Shown: positions 27,465-37,219, counted from the first letter of the stretch. The stretch is 64,000 nt of DNA from RGIG4097 sp045613765 (GCA_045613765.1 JAZLBO010000003.1:1-64000), one strand, 5' to 3'. Notes: generated by a model not told the origin, from the letters alone. Program-made: numbers and translations.

Positions 27465-29243
27465 ATGCAAGTCAAACAAAGAAATGAAATTGACAGCCAA
27501 TTCAAATGGCATCTTGAAGACATTTTCCCCACCCTTGACGCTTGGGAAGAATGTTTCTTTGCAACAGAGGAAATGCTCCCTCAAATCTCAAAATACAACG
27601 GAAATCTCAAAGATGATGAAACAATCCTTGAGTGTCTTCTTCTTGGCACAAAGATTGAACATGAACTTTCACGCCTTTATCAATTTGCTCGTATGCATCG
27701 TGATGAAGACTCAAGAGAAACAATCTATCAAGGCATGACAGACAGAGCAGAAATGCTCCTTGTCAAGTTCAGCGCACTTTCATCTTTCTTGTCACCCGAA
27801 CTTACAGAACTTCCCATTGAAAAACTTGAGGCTTTGAGGAACGACAAGAGATTTGCAGACTATTCAGTGACATTTGAACATCTTATTCGCAACAAGAGTA
27901 TCATCCTTTCAAAGAAGGAAGAAAAATTGCTCAGCGAAATGCGTCTTTTCTCAAGCAATAGTCAAGAAGTCTTCACAATGTTTGACAATGCAGACGTCAA
28001 GTTTGCACCCATTGAAAACGAAAATGGCGAAAAGATTGAGATGAGCCACGGCGTCTATTCAATGATGCTCCAAAATCCCAATCAAGAAATGAGAAAGAAA
28101 GCCTTTGAAAGTATGTTTGGTGCATACAAGGATTATATCAACACCCTTGCAACCAACTACGCAGGCAATGTGAAGAAAAACTGGTTCTTTGCAAAGATAC
28201 GTGGTTTCAACACAGCACTTGACTACTCAATGTATGGCGAAAACGTGCCTTCAACTTGCTACAAGCAACTTCTTCAAGCAGTTGACAAGGGCACAACAAG
28301 TTTGCACAAATATATCGCACTTCGCAAGCGCATTTTGGGCATTGATCTCAATATGTACGACTTGCATATGCCCATCATCAAGGAACAAAACCTTGCACTT
28401 CCTTACAACGAAGCAGTTGACACAGTCAAAGAAGCATTGAAGGTTATGGGCAAAGAATATAGCGACATCCTTGCATCTGCATTTACAGATGGTTGGGTTG
28501 ACGTCTATGAAAACAAGGGCAAGAAGAGTGGCGCATACAGTTGGGGCTGCTACGGTGTACACCCCTTCGTACTTCTCAACTATCACGAAACCACCCACGA
28601 TATCTTTACAATCGCACACGAACTTGGACACGCACTTCACTCATATTACTCAAACGCAACACAATGTGAAGAAAAGGCAGGCTACACAATCTTCGTGGCA
28701 GAAATCGCATCAACAGTCAATGAAGTTTTGCTCCTCAAGCACCTTCTCAAGACTGCAACGGGCGAGTTTAGAAAATATTTGCTCTCATACTATCTTGATA
28801 TGTTTAGAACAACACTTTTCCGTCAAACAATGTTCTCGGAATTTGAAGTTGCAGCACACACAATGGTAGAAAAGGGCGTTCCCGTCAATGCAGAATCACT
28901 TTCAAACGCATACTATGAACTCAACAAGAAGTACTATGGTGATGCAGTCAATCACAACGAACTTATCCGTTATGAATGGGCAAGAATTCCTCACTTCTAC
29001 AGAAGTTATTACGTTTACAAGTATGCAACAGGCATCACAACTGCAGTGACAATCGCAGACAATATTCTCACATACGGCGAAGAATATTTTGCAAAATATC
29101 GCAAGTTCTTGTCAGCAGGTGGCTCACTTGCACCTCTTGACATCATCCGTCTTGCAGACGTTGATCTTGAAACATCTGCACCTTACGAAAAAGCAATCAG
29201 TGAATTTGAAAAGACCCTTGAAGAACTTGAATCACTCATCTAA
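27465..29243 (+). CDS. pepF: Oligoendopeptidase F (M3B peptidase)
   Basis: This is a cytoplasmic zinc peptidase that cuts short peptides. The 592-residue protein has the N-terminal helical domain (IDSQFKWHLEDIFPT), and the catalytic HExxH TIAHELGHALHSYYS with the third ligand in AEIASTVNEVLL. No signal peptide is present, unlike the related lipoprotein at the left edge of the window. AGGAG at 27452-27456 is 8 bases before the ATG at 27465. The ATG at 27459 is too close. The adjoining lipoprotein starts inside its 3' end. Confidence 0.95.
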   Translation: MQVKQRNEIDSQFKWHLEDIFPTLDAWEECFFATEEMLPQISKYNGNLKDDETILECLLLGTKIEHELSRLYQFARMHRDEDSRETIYQGMTDRAEMLLVKFSALSSFLSPELTELPIEKLEALRNDKRFADYSVTFEHLIRNKSIILSKKEEKLLSEMRLFSSNSQEVFTMFDNADVKFAPIENENGEKIEMSHGVYSMMLQNPNQEMRKKAFESMFGAYKDYINTLATNYAGNVKKNWFFAKIRGFNTALDYSMYGENVPSTCYKQLLQAVDKGTTSLHKYIALRKRILGIDLNMYDLHMPIIKEQNLALPYNEAVDTVKEALKVMGKEYSDILASAFTDGWVDVYENKGKKSGAYSWGCYGVHPFVLLNYHETTHDIFTIAHELGHALHSYYSNATQCEEKAGYTIFVAEIASTVNEVLLLKHLLKTATGEFRKYLLSYYLDMFRTTLFRQTMFSEFEVAAHTMVEKGVPVNAESLSNAYYELNKKYYGDAVNHNELIRYEWARIPHFYRSYYVYKYATGITTAVTIADNILTYGEEYFAKYRKFLSAGGSLAPLDIIRLADVDLETSAPYEKAISEFEKTLEELESLI

Positions 29244-29826
29244 AATCATCACAGCACTCTTTCTTGTGGTCATACTTTTTGTCCTTGTCGGTTGCAATCA
29301 AGTTGATGACACTGGCAACACAACGTGGTATGAATGCGGGGTGTACGTGCAGTCCGTAGTTGTGGAAGACGGAGTCTGCACGGTGCGACTTGCTCGCACA
29401 GAAACCGACCTTATGGTTGGGAGGTCTGTCATTGCCGTTTGTATGGTAGAAGACGTCTTTTTTGACAGATACGATTACACTGTCACACTTGATGGCAATG
29501 CAATATTTAGTGCAGTGGAAGGGCTTCTTCAACAAGATGTCACATTGTTAAATAGACAGGAATATTCCACTTTGAAAATAATCTACGATTATGATACAAT
29601 CTACCCGTCAATGAAAAGCAACGGCAACCTCCAAGATAGTGACGACAAATATCATCACTTATTTGAGGTTGAAAGAGCACCTTTCAAGGCAGATTTGACA
29701 CGAACAGTTTCCAATCAATCGGCATGGTACGGAGTGGCAATCGGTGGAGCATTGGTGCTTTTGGCAGTAGGCTTGACATTGACTTATATTAGAGGAAAAT
29801 ATGGCAGAAAAAAACAAGAAAACTGA
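29218..29826 (+). CDS. Membrane lipoprotein with C-terminal anchor, unknown function
   Basis: In the +1 frame at the end of pepF, an open frame codes KNLNHSSKIITALFLVVILFVLVGCNQ, a clear lipoprotein signal (lipobox VLVGC), then an extracytoplasmic part and a second helix near the end (GVAIGGALVLLAVGLTLTYI) with a basic tail RGKYGRKKQEN. No ATG is present. TTG at 29218 or 29227 is the likely start, both inside pepF, so translation is probably coupled. It overlaps dnaB by 26 bases. No family is recognised. Confidence 0.6.
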   Translation: MKNLNHSSKIITALFLVVILFVLVGCNQVDDTGNTTWYECGVYVQSVVVEDGVCTVRLARTETDLMVGRSVIAVCMVEDVFFDRYDYTVTLDGNAIFSAVEGLLQQDVTLLNRQEYSTLKIIYDYDTIYPSMKSNGNLQDSDDKYHHLFEVERAPFKADLTRTVSNQSAWYGVAIGGALVLLAVGLTLTYIRGKYGRKKQEN

Positions 29827-31342
29827 AAGAAAAAATTTGCGCGCAATGCCCAGCAACGTTGAGGCAGAACAAAACGTATTGGGCGCACTTCTCATTGATG
29901 ACAAAATGGCAGACGTCATCATGCCCACACTTCGTGATGAAGACTTTTTTGTAAGCCAAAATCGTATCATCTACTCTGCAATGAGAGATCTTGTTGAGCA
30001 CAGTTGTCCCATTGACACCGTGTCAGTTGCAGACAAACTTGAAGTGCAAGGCAAACTTGACGAAGTGGGCAGTGTGGAATATCTCAACTCTCTTGCAATG
30101 GGTGTTGTCAGTTCTGCAAACGCAAAATACTATGCCGACATCATCAAGAGAGATTCATTGACACGTAAAGTTATTGGCGCAGGCAATGACATCCTTGAAC
30201 ACGCATATTCATGCGAAGATGGTGCAGACGCTCTTGCAAAGGCAGAGCAACTTGTCTTCAAGATTGCAGAAGAAAAGCAAGACAAAGCACTTGTCAAGGC
30301 AGATGATGCACTTGCAGAGGCAATGAAAGCCATATCAGATGCACAATCAGGCAACACACCTTCAAATATCGTGTTCACAGGTTTTTCAAACTTTGACAGA
30401 AAGACCAAGGGCTTGAAACCCGGTGACTTTGTCATCCTTGCAGCCCGTCCCGGTGTTGGTAAAACTGCATTTGCATTGAATATCGCTGCCAACTGCGTGC
30501 TCAAAGACAAGACTGTTGCAATCTTCAACATGGAAATGACTGCAGCCTCGCTTGTCAAACGTATGCTTGCATATCTTTCAGGTGTCACTTTTGAAAGTAT
30601 GGACATTAGAGGTCAACTCAGCGACAGTGACGCTGCCAAACTCTACAAAGCATATTCAACACTCACAACAAAGAATTTGTACATTGACGATTATTCAATG
30701 AACCACCCCTCTGACATCCTTTCAAAGTGCCGTCGTCTTAAGAGAGAAGTTGGTCTTGATCTTGTTATCGTTGACTACTTGCAACTTATGGAAGCCGACA
30801 CCCGTGGCAGAGCATCTGAGTCAAGACAAAATGACGTCAGCACAATGTCACGTCAGTTGAAAGTCTATGCCAAGGAACTTGGTGTGCCAATCCTTGCCCT
30901 TTCACAAATGTCACGTGGAGTAGAAAAAGAAGGCAGACCCCCTCAACTTAGTGACCTTCGTGACTCAGGTGCAATTGAACAAGACGCAGACGTTGTCATG
31001 TTCTTGCACGATCCCAGCAAGGTTGATGAAAATCTCCCCAAAGACGAAGTTATGCTCCTTCTTCGCAAGAACAGAAGTGGTTCAATTGGCGAAATGAAAC
31101 TTCACTGGGAAGGCAACACAACCACCTTTACAGAAATGGACGAAGCCGGCATGGTCAAGGAAAATCCTTCCCCCATTGTCAGCAAGGAAGTGGCAGAATT
31201 TGTTGAAATCTCAAGTGGCAATGGACCCATGCCTTTCCAAGAAGTGGCAGGGGACTTCAATGAAGTTGTCACAGCAGAAGTTCTTCCTTTTGAAGATGAC
31301 GATATGGAATACGTTGACGAAGGAGATGACCTTCCTTTCTAA
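29801..31342 (+). CDS. dnaB: Replicative DNA helicase
   Basis: DnaB is the hexameric 5'-3' helicase at the replication fork. The 513-residue protein has the N-terminal domain (MPSNVEAEQNVLGALLID, and PIDTVSVADKLEVQGKLDEVG), the RecA-like motor with Walker A ARPGVGKTAFALN near residue 220, Walker B LVIVDYLQLM, and the arginine-finger/DRxxH region RPPQLSDLRDSGAIEQDADVVMFLHD. There is no intein. Its acidic C-terminal tail is longer than usual. The neighbouring rplI and gdpP seen in many Firmicutes are absent here. Confidence 0.96.
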   Translation: MAEKNKKTERKNLRAMPSNVEAEQNVLGALLIDDKMADVIMPTLRDEDFFVSQNRIIYSAMRDLVEHSCPIDTVSVADKLEVQGKLDEVGSVEYLNSLAMGVVSSANAKYYADIIKRDSLTRKVIGAGNDILEHAYSCEDGADALAKAEQLVFKIAEEKQDKALVKADDALAEAMKAISDAQSGNTPSNIVFTGFSNFDRKTKGLKPGDFVILAARPGVGKTAFALNIAANCVLKDKTVAIFNMEMTAASLVKRMLAYLSGVTFESMDIRGQLSDSDAAKLYKAYSTLTTKNLYIDDYSMNHPSDILSKCRRLKREVGLDLVIVDYLQLMEADTRGRASESRQNDVSTMSRQLKVYAKELGVPILALSQMSRGVEKEGRPPQLSDLRDSGAIEQDADVVMFLHDPSKVDENLPKDEVMLLLRKNRSGSIGEMKLHWEGNTTTFTEMDEAGMVKENPSPIVSKEVAEFVEISSGNGPMPFQEVAGDFNEVVTAEVLPFEDDDMEYVDEGDDLPF

Positions 31343-31377
31343 TTTTTCTTGGATGATTTTTCATTGGAGGAAACATA

Positions 31378-31560
31378 TTGGAATTCCTTAAATATTGTTT
31401 ATATTGTTTAATGATGGTCATATCTGGTGCATCAGGAAGTAATCCTGAAGGGATGACGGTAAAAAATGCAATTGTCGGTTGCCTCACGATGTTTGTTATA
31501 ACAGGATTAGGGCTTCTAATTTTGTGGGTAATTGTAAAAATAGCTAATAAAGTTAAATAA
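31378..31560 (+). CDS. Small membrane protein, TTG start
   Basis: The 60-residue frame begins with TTG at 31378 placed 7 bases after a perfect GGAGG (31366-31370). The first half is hydrophobic (EFLKYCLYCLMMVIS) and the second half is a membrane helix, CLTMFVITGLGLLILWVIVKIA, ending in KVK. Base composition is more AT-rich than dnaB. The family is unknown, and it may be acquired. Confidence 0.5.
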   Translation: MEFLKYCLYCLMMVISGASGSNPEGMTVKNAIVGCLTMFVITGLGLLILWVIVKIANKVK

Positions 31561-31636
31561 CATAACAATTTTATAGTTAATCTTAATTGATCATGAAAGG
31601 ATAAATCAAACTCAATACATATTATTGTACACGCGC

Positions 31637-31668
31637 GAGAGCAAGTCGAAAGATTTGCTCTCTTTTTT
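31637..31668 (+). terminator. Terminator before yqfC
   Basis: Stem GAGAGCAA...TTGCTCTC with the loop GTCGAAAGAT and six T. It separates the dnaB region from the yqfC operon. Confidence 0.85.
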
Positions 31669-31706
31669 ATAGTTCAAAATCGCAAAGGACAAGCATATAT
31701 ATAAAT

Positions 31707-31955
31707 ATGTTTGTTGACGAATTGAAAGTGAAGTTGAATATGGAAGATTTATGCCAGTACGCCTTGAGTGTATTTGACAATAAATTTGCACTGATTGAAG
31801 GTGTCAAAAATCTTGTTTTTTCAAGTGAAGAACAAGTGAAAGTCCGTGTGAAAAAGATGATGATAATCCTTGACGGCAAAGGGTTGAAAATCAAGGAAGT
31901 TGGGGACGGAAACGTGCTTGTGTCGGGCGAAATACTTGGGGTGAAATATGAGTAA
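31707..31955 (+). CDS. yqfC: YqfC-like sporulation protein
   Basis: The 82-residue protein has the YabP/YqfC family pattern of short strands, with LCQYALSVFDNKFALIEGVKNLV and GKGLKIKEVGDGNVLVSGEI. In Bacillus the family is expressed in the mother cell under sigma-E and is found only in spore formers. The next gene, yqfD, overlaps it by 8 bases, the same order as in Bacillus, which is the main support for the call. Confidence 0.75.
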   Translation: MFVDELKVKLNMEDLCQYALSVFDNKFALIEGVKNLVFSSEEQVKVRVKKMMIILDGKGLKIKEVGDGNVLVSGEILGVKYE

Positions 31956-33285
31956 AAACAAGCGTTCTATTGGGGTAAAATCAACAAAATCAACTACAAA
32001 CAAAAAGCATAAAACTGCCAAATTGAAACAAAATAAAGATGAAAATTTTGTCAGTGAAAAGTCAAGTGAAAACCACGTAAAAACAAGAAGGAAAAACCAC
32101 AAAAAAGAGGACTTGGTTGGCAATGCTTTTGTTGTTGAAAATCAAGTGGAAAACGTGGTTGAAAAGATGAAAAATCACACCGAAAAAGCAGGAAAACCAT
32201 CACTTATTGACAAGGTGTTTTCCCGTTGTGGCACAGACGTTTACAAGGTGGAAACACCGGTGTATTCTCGTCTTCTCAACGAACTTTCAAGGGTGGCAAA
32301 GTTCAAAAACGTAGAGCAAAAACAAGGATTTTTAACCTTTGAAGCACCAAAAAAAGAAAGGGGCGAAATTATTGCATTGCTTGATAATTTATGTTATACT
32401 CATAACATAGTATGCACAAAAGGCGTTCTCAACAGACTTTCTGCCCTTCTAAAAAGGACGGGGATTGTTGTTGGGATATTTTGTGCTGTTGGGATATTTT
32501 GCCTTTATCCCCACTTTGTTTTCACTGTGGAATACAACGGGATAGACCAAAATGTCCTTGACGTGCTGTCGCAATACGGCGTACAGCAAGGGGCGTTTCT
32601 GTGGCATTTTGATGAAGATGCCATTGAAAAATCGCTTATGTCCCTTGAAGGAATTTCCTTCGCGTCAGTGGAGAGAGTCGGCACGCGCGTGTGTGTCCGT
32701 GTTGAGCACGAACTTGCGCCCGACGGGTACACGAGTACGCTTGGCACACGCGTTGCCACCAAAGACGGAGTTGTCACAAGAGTGATTGTCTATTCGGGCA
32801 CTGCAGAAGTGCAGGTGGGAGATGAAGTCAAGGTTGGACAAACTCTCATTGGGGACTATTATCTCAAAGGGGAAGACAAAATTCCCACAGTAGCAAGTGG
32901 TGATGTGTACGTTGAAAGGCAGGTGGAATTTGAAAGGTTTTTCCCTGACGAGTATTTCACTCAAACGGGGGAAAGTCAAGACGTGACTGTCGTCAGTCTA
33001 TTCCGTCAGTCCAAGACCCCAAAAAGCAAATATCAATACTACACCACACAAGTGTCGGTGTTCAAAAATGATTTTCTTCTTCCGTTTACGGTGTACAACT
33101 GGACTTTCTTTGAAGTGAAAAAGGTGCAAAACACTTTGAGCGAAGAAGATATGAAAGCACTTGCCTTTGGCGAAGTGATAGACAACAATAAGTTTGAAAA
33201 AGTGATGGAAAAATCCGTCAGCATTGAAAGAGTAGATGGTGGCTATAAAGTGCACATCATCTTGACAGTGGAGGAAAAGCAGTAA
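31948..33285 (+). CDS. yqfD: YqfD-like sporulation membrane protein
   Basis: The 445-residue protein has one or two membrane helices at about 170-192 (TGIVVGIFCAVGIFCLYPHFVF), then the extracytoplasmic YqfD part with GVQQGAFLWHFDEDAIEKSLMS, SVERVGTRVCVRV and a hairpin domain ATKDGVVTRVIVYSGTAEVQVGDEVKVGQTLI. In Bacillus the protein is needed for sporulation. The first 90 residues are an unusual Lys/Asn-rich disordered extension. It is coupled to yqfC and is followed directly by phoH. Confidence 0.8.
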   Translation: MSKNKRSIGVKSTKSTTNKKHKTAKLKQNKDENFVSEKSSENHVKTRRKNHKKEDLVGNAFVVENQVENVVEKMKNHTEKAGKPSLIDKVFSRCGTDVYKVETPVYSRLLNELSRVAKFKNVEQKQGFLTFEAPKKERGEIIALLDNLCYTHNIVCTKGVLNRLSALLKRTGIVVGIFCAVGIFCLYPHFVFTVEYNGIDQNVLDVLSQYGVQQGAFLWHFDEDAIEKSLMSLEGISFASVERVGTRVCVRVEHELAPDGYTSTLGTRVATKDGVVTRVIVYSGTAEVQVGDEVKVGQTLIGDYYLKGEDKIPTVASGDVYVERQVEFERFFPDEYFTQTGESQDVTVVSLFRQSKTPKSKYQYYTTQVSVFKNDFLLPFTVYNWTFFEVKKVQNTLSEEDMKALAFGEVIDNNKFEKVMEKSVSIERVDGGYKVHIILTVEEKQ

Positions 33286-34269
33286 GTGAAAATCTCAAGG
33301 GACAAGCATTTTGATGATTATGATGCACTGGTAACAATCTTTGGTGGGCTTGACGACAACGTGAGCCGTATCGAAGATGCCTTTGATGTAAAAATCTTCA
33401 CAGGAAGTTCAATGATGAAAATCACTGGGGAAGAAAAGGACGTCCGTGACGCAATATCTGCAATAGACGCCATTGCAACCCTTTCCAAAAAAGAAACCTT
33501 GACAAAGGCACAAATCTCAACAGTCATAGAAATGGCAAAGAGTGGACAAGTGGCATCACTGAGCGATCTTCTTGGCACAGTGGCAATCACTTCAAAGGGA
33601 AAGGTTATCCGTCCAAAATCACTTGGACAAAAGGAATATGTTGACGCCATACGCAAAAACAAAATCGTGTTTGGCATTGGCCCTGCCGGTACAGGCAAGA
33701 CTTATCTTGCAGTTGCCCTTGCAGTGAGCGCACTGAAGAACCACGACGTCGAAAGGATTATCCTCACAAGACCTGCAGTTGAAGCAGGAGAAAAACTTGG
33801 TTTCCTTCCCGGCGACCTTGCAGAAAAGGTTGATCCTTATCTTCGCCCCATATATGATGCACTTCAAGATATGATGGGTGGGGATAGTTATCTCAAAGCC
33901 ATCGAGCGTGGCAGTATTGAAATCGCACCCCTTGCATATATGCGAGGACGCACCTTGTCAAATAGTTTCATCATTTTGGACGAAGCACAAAACACCACCC
34001 GTGAGCAAATGAAAATGTTTCTCACACGTATGGGGGAAGGCAGCAAGATTGTTGTCACTGGCGATATTACACAGATTGACCTTCCACACCACGTCATCAG
34101 TGGTATGAAAGATGCAGTGCAAGTCCTTGAAGGAGTGGAAGACATCAAGGTCATACGCTTTGACCATAGAGATGTTGTACGGCACGAACTTGTATCTCGC
34201 ATTATCCGTGCATACGAAAAGGCAGACAAGGAAAGAGAACAAAAGAAAAACGAAAACGGTGACAAATAG
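33286..34269 (+). CDS. phoH: PhoH-like ATPase
   Basis: The 327-residue protein has a KH-like N-terminal part (FGGLDDNVSRIEDAFDVKI) and a RecA-type ATPase with Walker A GPAGTGKTYLA (132-142) and Walker B SFIILDEAQNTT. The family is tied to RNA processing with YbeY, which is encoded two genes downstream. It uses a GTG start directly after the yqfD stop, with GGAGG 11 bases before it, so it is translated together with yqfD. Confidence 0.93.
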   Translation: MKISRDKHFDDYDALVTIFGGLDDNVSRIEDAFDVKIFTGSSMMKITGEEKDVRDAISAIDAIATLSKKETLTKAQISTVIEMAKSGQVASLSDLLGTVAITSKGKVIRPKSLGQKEYVDAIRKNKIVFGIGPAGTGKTYLAVALAVSALKNHDVERIILTRPAVEAGEKLGFLPGDLAEKVDPYLRPIYDALQDMMGGDSYLKAIERGSIEIAPLAYMRGRTLSNSFIILDEAQNTTREQMKMFLTRMGEGSKIVVTGDITQIDLPHHVISGMKDAVQVLEGVEDIKVIRFDHRDVVRHELVSRIIRAYEKADKEREQKKNENGDK

Positions 34270-34286
34270 TCACAACGGAAAAGATT

Positions 34287-35762
34287 ATGATAGACGACAT
34301 CAAAGACGTAAGTGAACAACAGAAACAGAAGAAAGAGAAGCATCAAGAGTTGAGTTCTGCATTTTTGAAGACCTTTGCTCTCATGATAATCGCAGCAGTG
34401 GGTATGGCACTCTATGGCATATACGCCACTGGAGATTTTCTCTCTGCATTTACAGTGGACAGAGCCTTTGAAACGGCAGGCAGATTGGCAATATTTTTGT
34501 TTATGATGCTTGCAATGTTCTTTGCAGTCCACAGTTTTTCAAAGGAAGGCAAGTTTTTTGCAAGAAACTTTACATTGACAATTATCGTCGTTGCAATCAC
34601 ATATATCCTTTCAGTGAGCACAGCAAGATTTGTCAATATGTTTATGATGCCCATTTCCTTTGCATCACTCATCCTTCTTGTGTTGACAAATCGCAGGACA
34701 AGTATCATTGCCACCATTGGCACGGCACTCTTTTTGCTCGCCACATTTGTGTCCCCCGATATGCTCACAAATAGCCTTGATATCTATGTGCTTATCGCTG
34801 CAATCGTCACCAACCTTATGACAGCAGTGTGCGTCAACACCCTTGCATCAAAGCACTATACTCGCTTGAAATTTATGCTTATGAGCGCACTTGCAGCCCT
34901 TGTTGCAGTGCCTATCTCGGTGATTATGACTTGCGCAATGGATGACATTTCAATGGGCGTTGTTTACAACCTTGCTTGGAGTTATGGTGGACACGTTGGC
35001 GCAATCATCTTGTCATTGCCTTTCTGTGCAATCTTTGAAGGTATTTTCAATATCGCAGACGACTTCAAACTTGCAGAACTTACATCACTTTCACACCCCT
35101 TGCTTAAGCGTCTTGCCAGTGAAGCACCCGGCACTTTTAACCACTCACTTGTTGTTGGAAATCTTGCAGAGGCTTGCGCAGAATCTATCGGGGAAAACCC
35201 TCACCTTGCAAGATGTGGCGCATATTACCACGATATTGGCAAGTTGAAATCCCCCAACTATTTCTCAGAAAATCAATCAAACTACAATCCCCATGACGAA
35301 CTTATCCCCGAAGTCAGTGTCAGTATGATCACAGCACACACTCTCTTTGGTGAAATTCTTGCAAAGAAATACCATCTCCCCAAGGAAGTCATTGCAATTT
35401 GTAGAGAACACCACGGCACAACCCCCGTTGGATATTTCTATCGCAAAGCACTTGCAATGACAGAAGATGGCGATCTTCCTACATTGGACTTTACTTATGC
35501 AGGACCAAAGCCCCAAACAAAAGTGGCAGCCATTATTATGATTGCAGACACGGTTGAGGCTGCTTGCAGATCATATATGCCCGAAACCAAGGATGAATTT
35601 GTGGCACGTATCAACAACTTGATTGACGAAAAGTTGTCACTTGGTCAATTTGATGATTGTCCCATCACAATCCAAGAAATCGCAACTGTCAAGAATACAA
35701 TCATTGACGTGCTTCCCAGCATCCATCACAGCAGAGTAAACTACGACAAGAGAAAGTTATGA
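34287..35762 (+). CDS. yqfF: PgpH/YqfF-type c-di-AMP phosphodiesterase, shortened
   Basis: The family degrades cyclic di-AMP by its C-terminal HD domain. The 491-residue protein has seven or so membrane helices (about 25-260) and then the HD domain with FNHSLVVG (His286), CGAYYHDIGK (His315-Asp316), and further ligands ITAHTLFG, CREHHGTTP and MIADTVEAA. The usual family length is near 700 because a large extracytoplasmic 7TMR-HDED domain follows the first helix. Here the protein passes straight into the membrane part, so that domain is missing. It overlaps ybeY by 4 bases. Confidence 0.9.
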   Translation: MIDDIKDVSEQQKQKKEKHQELSSAFLKTFALMIIAAVGMALYGIYATGDFLSAFTVDRAFETAGRLAIFLFMMLAMFFAVHSFSKEGKFFARNFTLTIIVVAITYILSVSTARFVNMFMMPISFASLILLVLTNRRTSIIATIGTALFLLATFVSPDMLTNSLDIYVLIAAIVTNLMTAVCVNTLASKHYTRLKFMLMSALAALVAVPISVIMTCAMDDISMGVVYNLAWSYGGHVGAIILSLPFCAIFEGIFNIADDFKLAELTSLSHPLLKRLASEAPGTFNHSLVVGNLAEACAESIGENPHLARCGAYYHDIGKLKSPNYFSENQSNYNPHDELIPEVSVSMITAHTLFGEILAKKYHLPKEVIAICREHHGTTPVGYFYRKALAMTEDGDLPTLDFTYAGPKPQTKVAAIIMIADTVEAACRSYMPETKDEFVARINNLIDEKLSLGQFDDCPITIQEIATVKNTIIDVLPSIHHSRVNYDKRKL

Positions 35763-36226
35763 TAAACTTCAACGGCACAAAACTGAAAGAAAAACGCCTT
35801 ATGAAAAAGGTGGAAAAGGCAGTATTCTTGCGCCTTAATCAACCCAACTTCTTTGTGACGGACATAGCAGTGGTTGACTGCGACACCATACAGGAATTCA
35901 ATCGTGAAAACCGTGGTGTTGACAAGGTGACAGACGTGCTCAGTTTCCCCTACTTTGAAGGACTCAAGTTGCCCAAGGCAGAAGAAGACTTTTGCGACAG
36001 CGATTTCCACAAAGGCAAAGTGGCACTTGGCAGTATCATGATATGCAGACAAAGAGCCATAGAGCAAGCACAGGAATACGGACATAGCATAGAAAGAGAA
36101 ATGGGTTTTCTCACTTGTCACGGACTTCTTCACTTGCTTGGATATGATCACGTCATTGAAGAAGATGAAAAGATTATGTTCCCCCTTCAAAATGAAATCA
36201 TGGAAAGCATAGGACTTTCAAGATAA
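35759..36226 (+). CDS. ybeY: Endoribonuclease YbeY
   Basis: YbeY is a zinc metalloprotein needed for 16S rRNA 3'-end maturation and 70S quality control. The 155-residue protein has the signature zinc site CHGLLHLLGYDHVIEEDEKIM and the upstream TDVLSFPYFEG. The overlap ATGA with the yqfF stop implies coupled translation. It lies in the canonical phoH-yqfF-ybeY-era order. The dgkA and cdd genes that usually sit between ybeY and era in Bacillus are missing here. Confidence 0.95.
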   Translation: MINFNGTKLKEKRLMKKVEKAVFLRLNQPNFFVTDIAVVDCDTIQEFNRENRGVDKVTDVLSFPYFEGLKLPKAEEDFCDSDFHKGKVALGSIMICRQRAIEQAQEYGHSIEREMGFLTCHGLLHLLGYDHVIEEDEKIMFPLQNEIMESIGLSR

Positions 36227-36289
36227 AAGGAAACGAAGGAAGAATAGAGCAACAAAAGGATTACAATTCAAAACATAAAGACGAAGAAT

Positions 36290-37198
36290 ATGAAATCAGG
36301 ATTTATTTGTATTACAGGCCTTGCAAACGCAGGCAAATCAACACTTATCAATGCACTTGTTGGCGAAAAGGTTGCCATCGTATCTTGGCGTCCCCAAACC
36401 ACAAGAAACAAAATTCTCGGCATCATCAACGGCACGTACAACAATGACGACTATCAAATGGTGCTCATAGACACCCCCGGCATACATAACGCCAAAAATC
36501 ATCTCGGGGACTATATGATGAAATCAGTTGAAGTTGGTCTAAAGGACGTTGACGGCATACTTTACGTCATAGATACAAGCAAGGGCATACAAAGAGAAGA
36601 CTACGAGTTTATTGAAAAGCACGCAGACGTAAAGCCCCTTATCGTTGTGCTAAACAAGGAAGACGCTGTCACAAAGATGACAATGCTTGATGCAATTCAA
36701 AAACTCACTGCTTTCCCACAAGTAAAGGCAGTCGTTCCCATCTCTGCAAAGAAAGGGGAAAACCTTGAACCTATCATTGATGAACTTTTCCCATTGCTTC
36801 CCGAAGGCGTGCAAATGTTCCCCGAAGAAATGTTTACAGACAGCAGTATGCGTTTTATGGCGGCGGAAATCATCCGTGAAAAAGCGCTCTACCTTCTTGA
36901 CAAGGAAATCCCTTACGGCATTGGCGTGTATATCAACAAGTTTGAAATGCGTGATGACAAGCCCATCTATGAAATAGATGCAGATATCGTTGTTGAAAAG
37001 CAATCTCACAAAGCAATCGTCATTGGCAAAGGTGGTGCAACCTTGAAGGAAATCGCAAGCGCAGCAAGACGTGACCTTGAAGAAATGACGGGGGAAAGAG
37101 TGTTTCTTACACTTTACGTCAAAGCAAAACCCGATTGGCGCAATAGCGACTATCTCATGAGAGAATTGGGCTACGATATCAAAGATTTGAAGAAGTAA
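36290..37198 (+). CDS. era: GTPase Era
   Basis: Era is a GTPase that binds the 3' end of 16S rRNA and aids 30S assembly. The 302-residue protein has G1 GLANAGKSTLINAL, G2 TTR, G3 DTPGIH, G4 LNKED and a C-terminal KH domain with VIGKGGATLKEIASAARRDLEEM. The ATG follows GACGAAGAAT. In Bacillus the next gene is also recO. Confidence 0.97.
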   Translation: MKSGFICITGLANAGKSTLINALVGEKVAIVSWRPQTTRNKILGIINGTYNNDDYQMVLIDTPGIHNAKNHLGDYMMKSVEVGLKDVDGILYVIDTSKGIQREDYEFIEKHADVKPLIVVLNKEDAVTKMTMLDAIQKLTAFPQVKAVVPISAKKGENLEPIIDELFPLLPEGVQMFPEEMFTDSSMRFMAAEIIREKALYLLDKEIPYGIGVYINKFEMRDDKPIYEIDADIVVEKQSHKAIVIGKGGATLKEIASAARRDLEEMTGERVFLTLYVKAKPDWRNSDYLMRELGYDIKDLKK

Positions 37199-37219
37199 AC
37201 AAAACCAACAGACAAAATT

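Noticed and set aside
33888..34532. 214-codon minus-strand frame over phoH/yqfF
   Set aside because: It is a shadow of two well-supported genes on the other strand.
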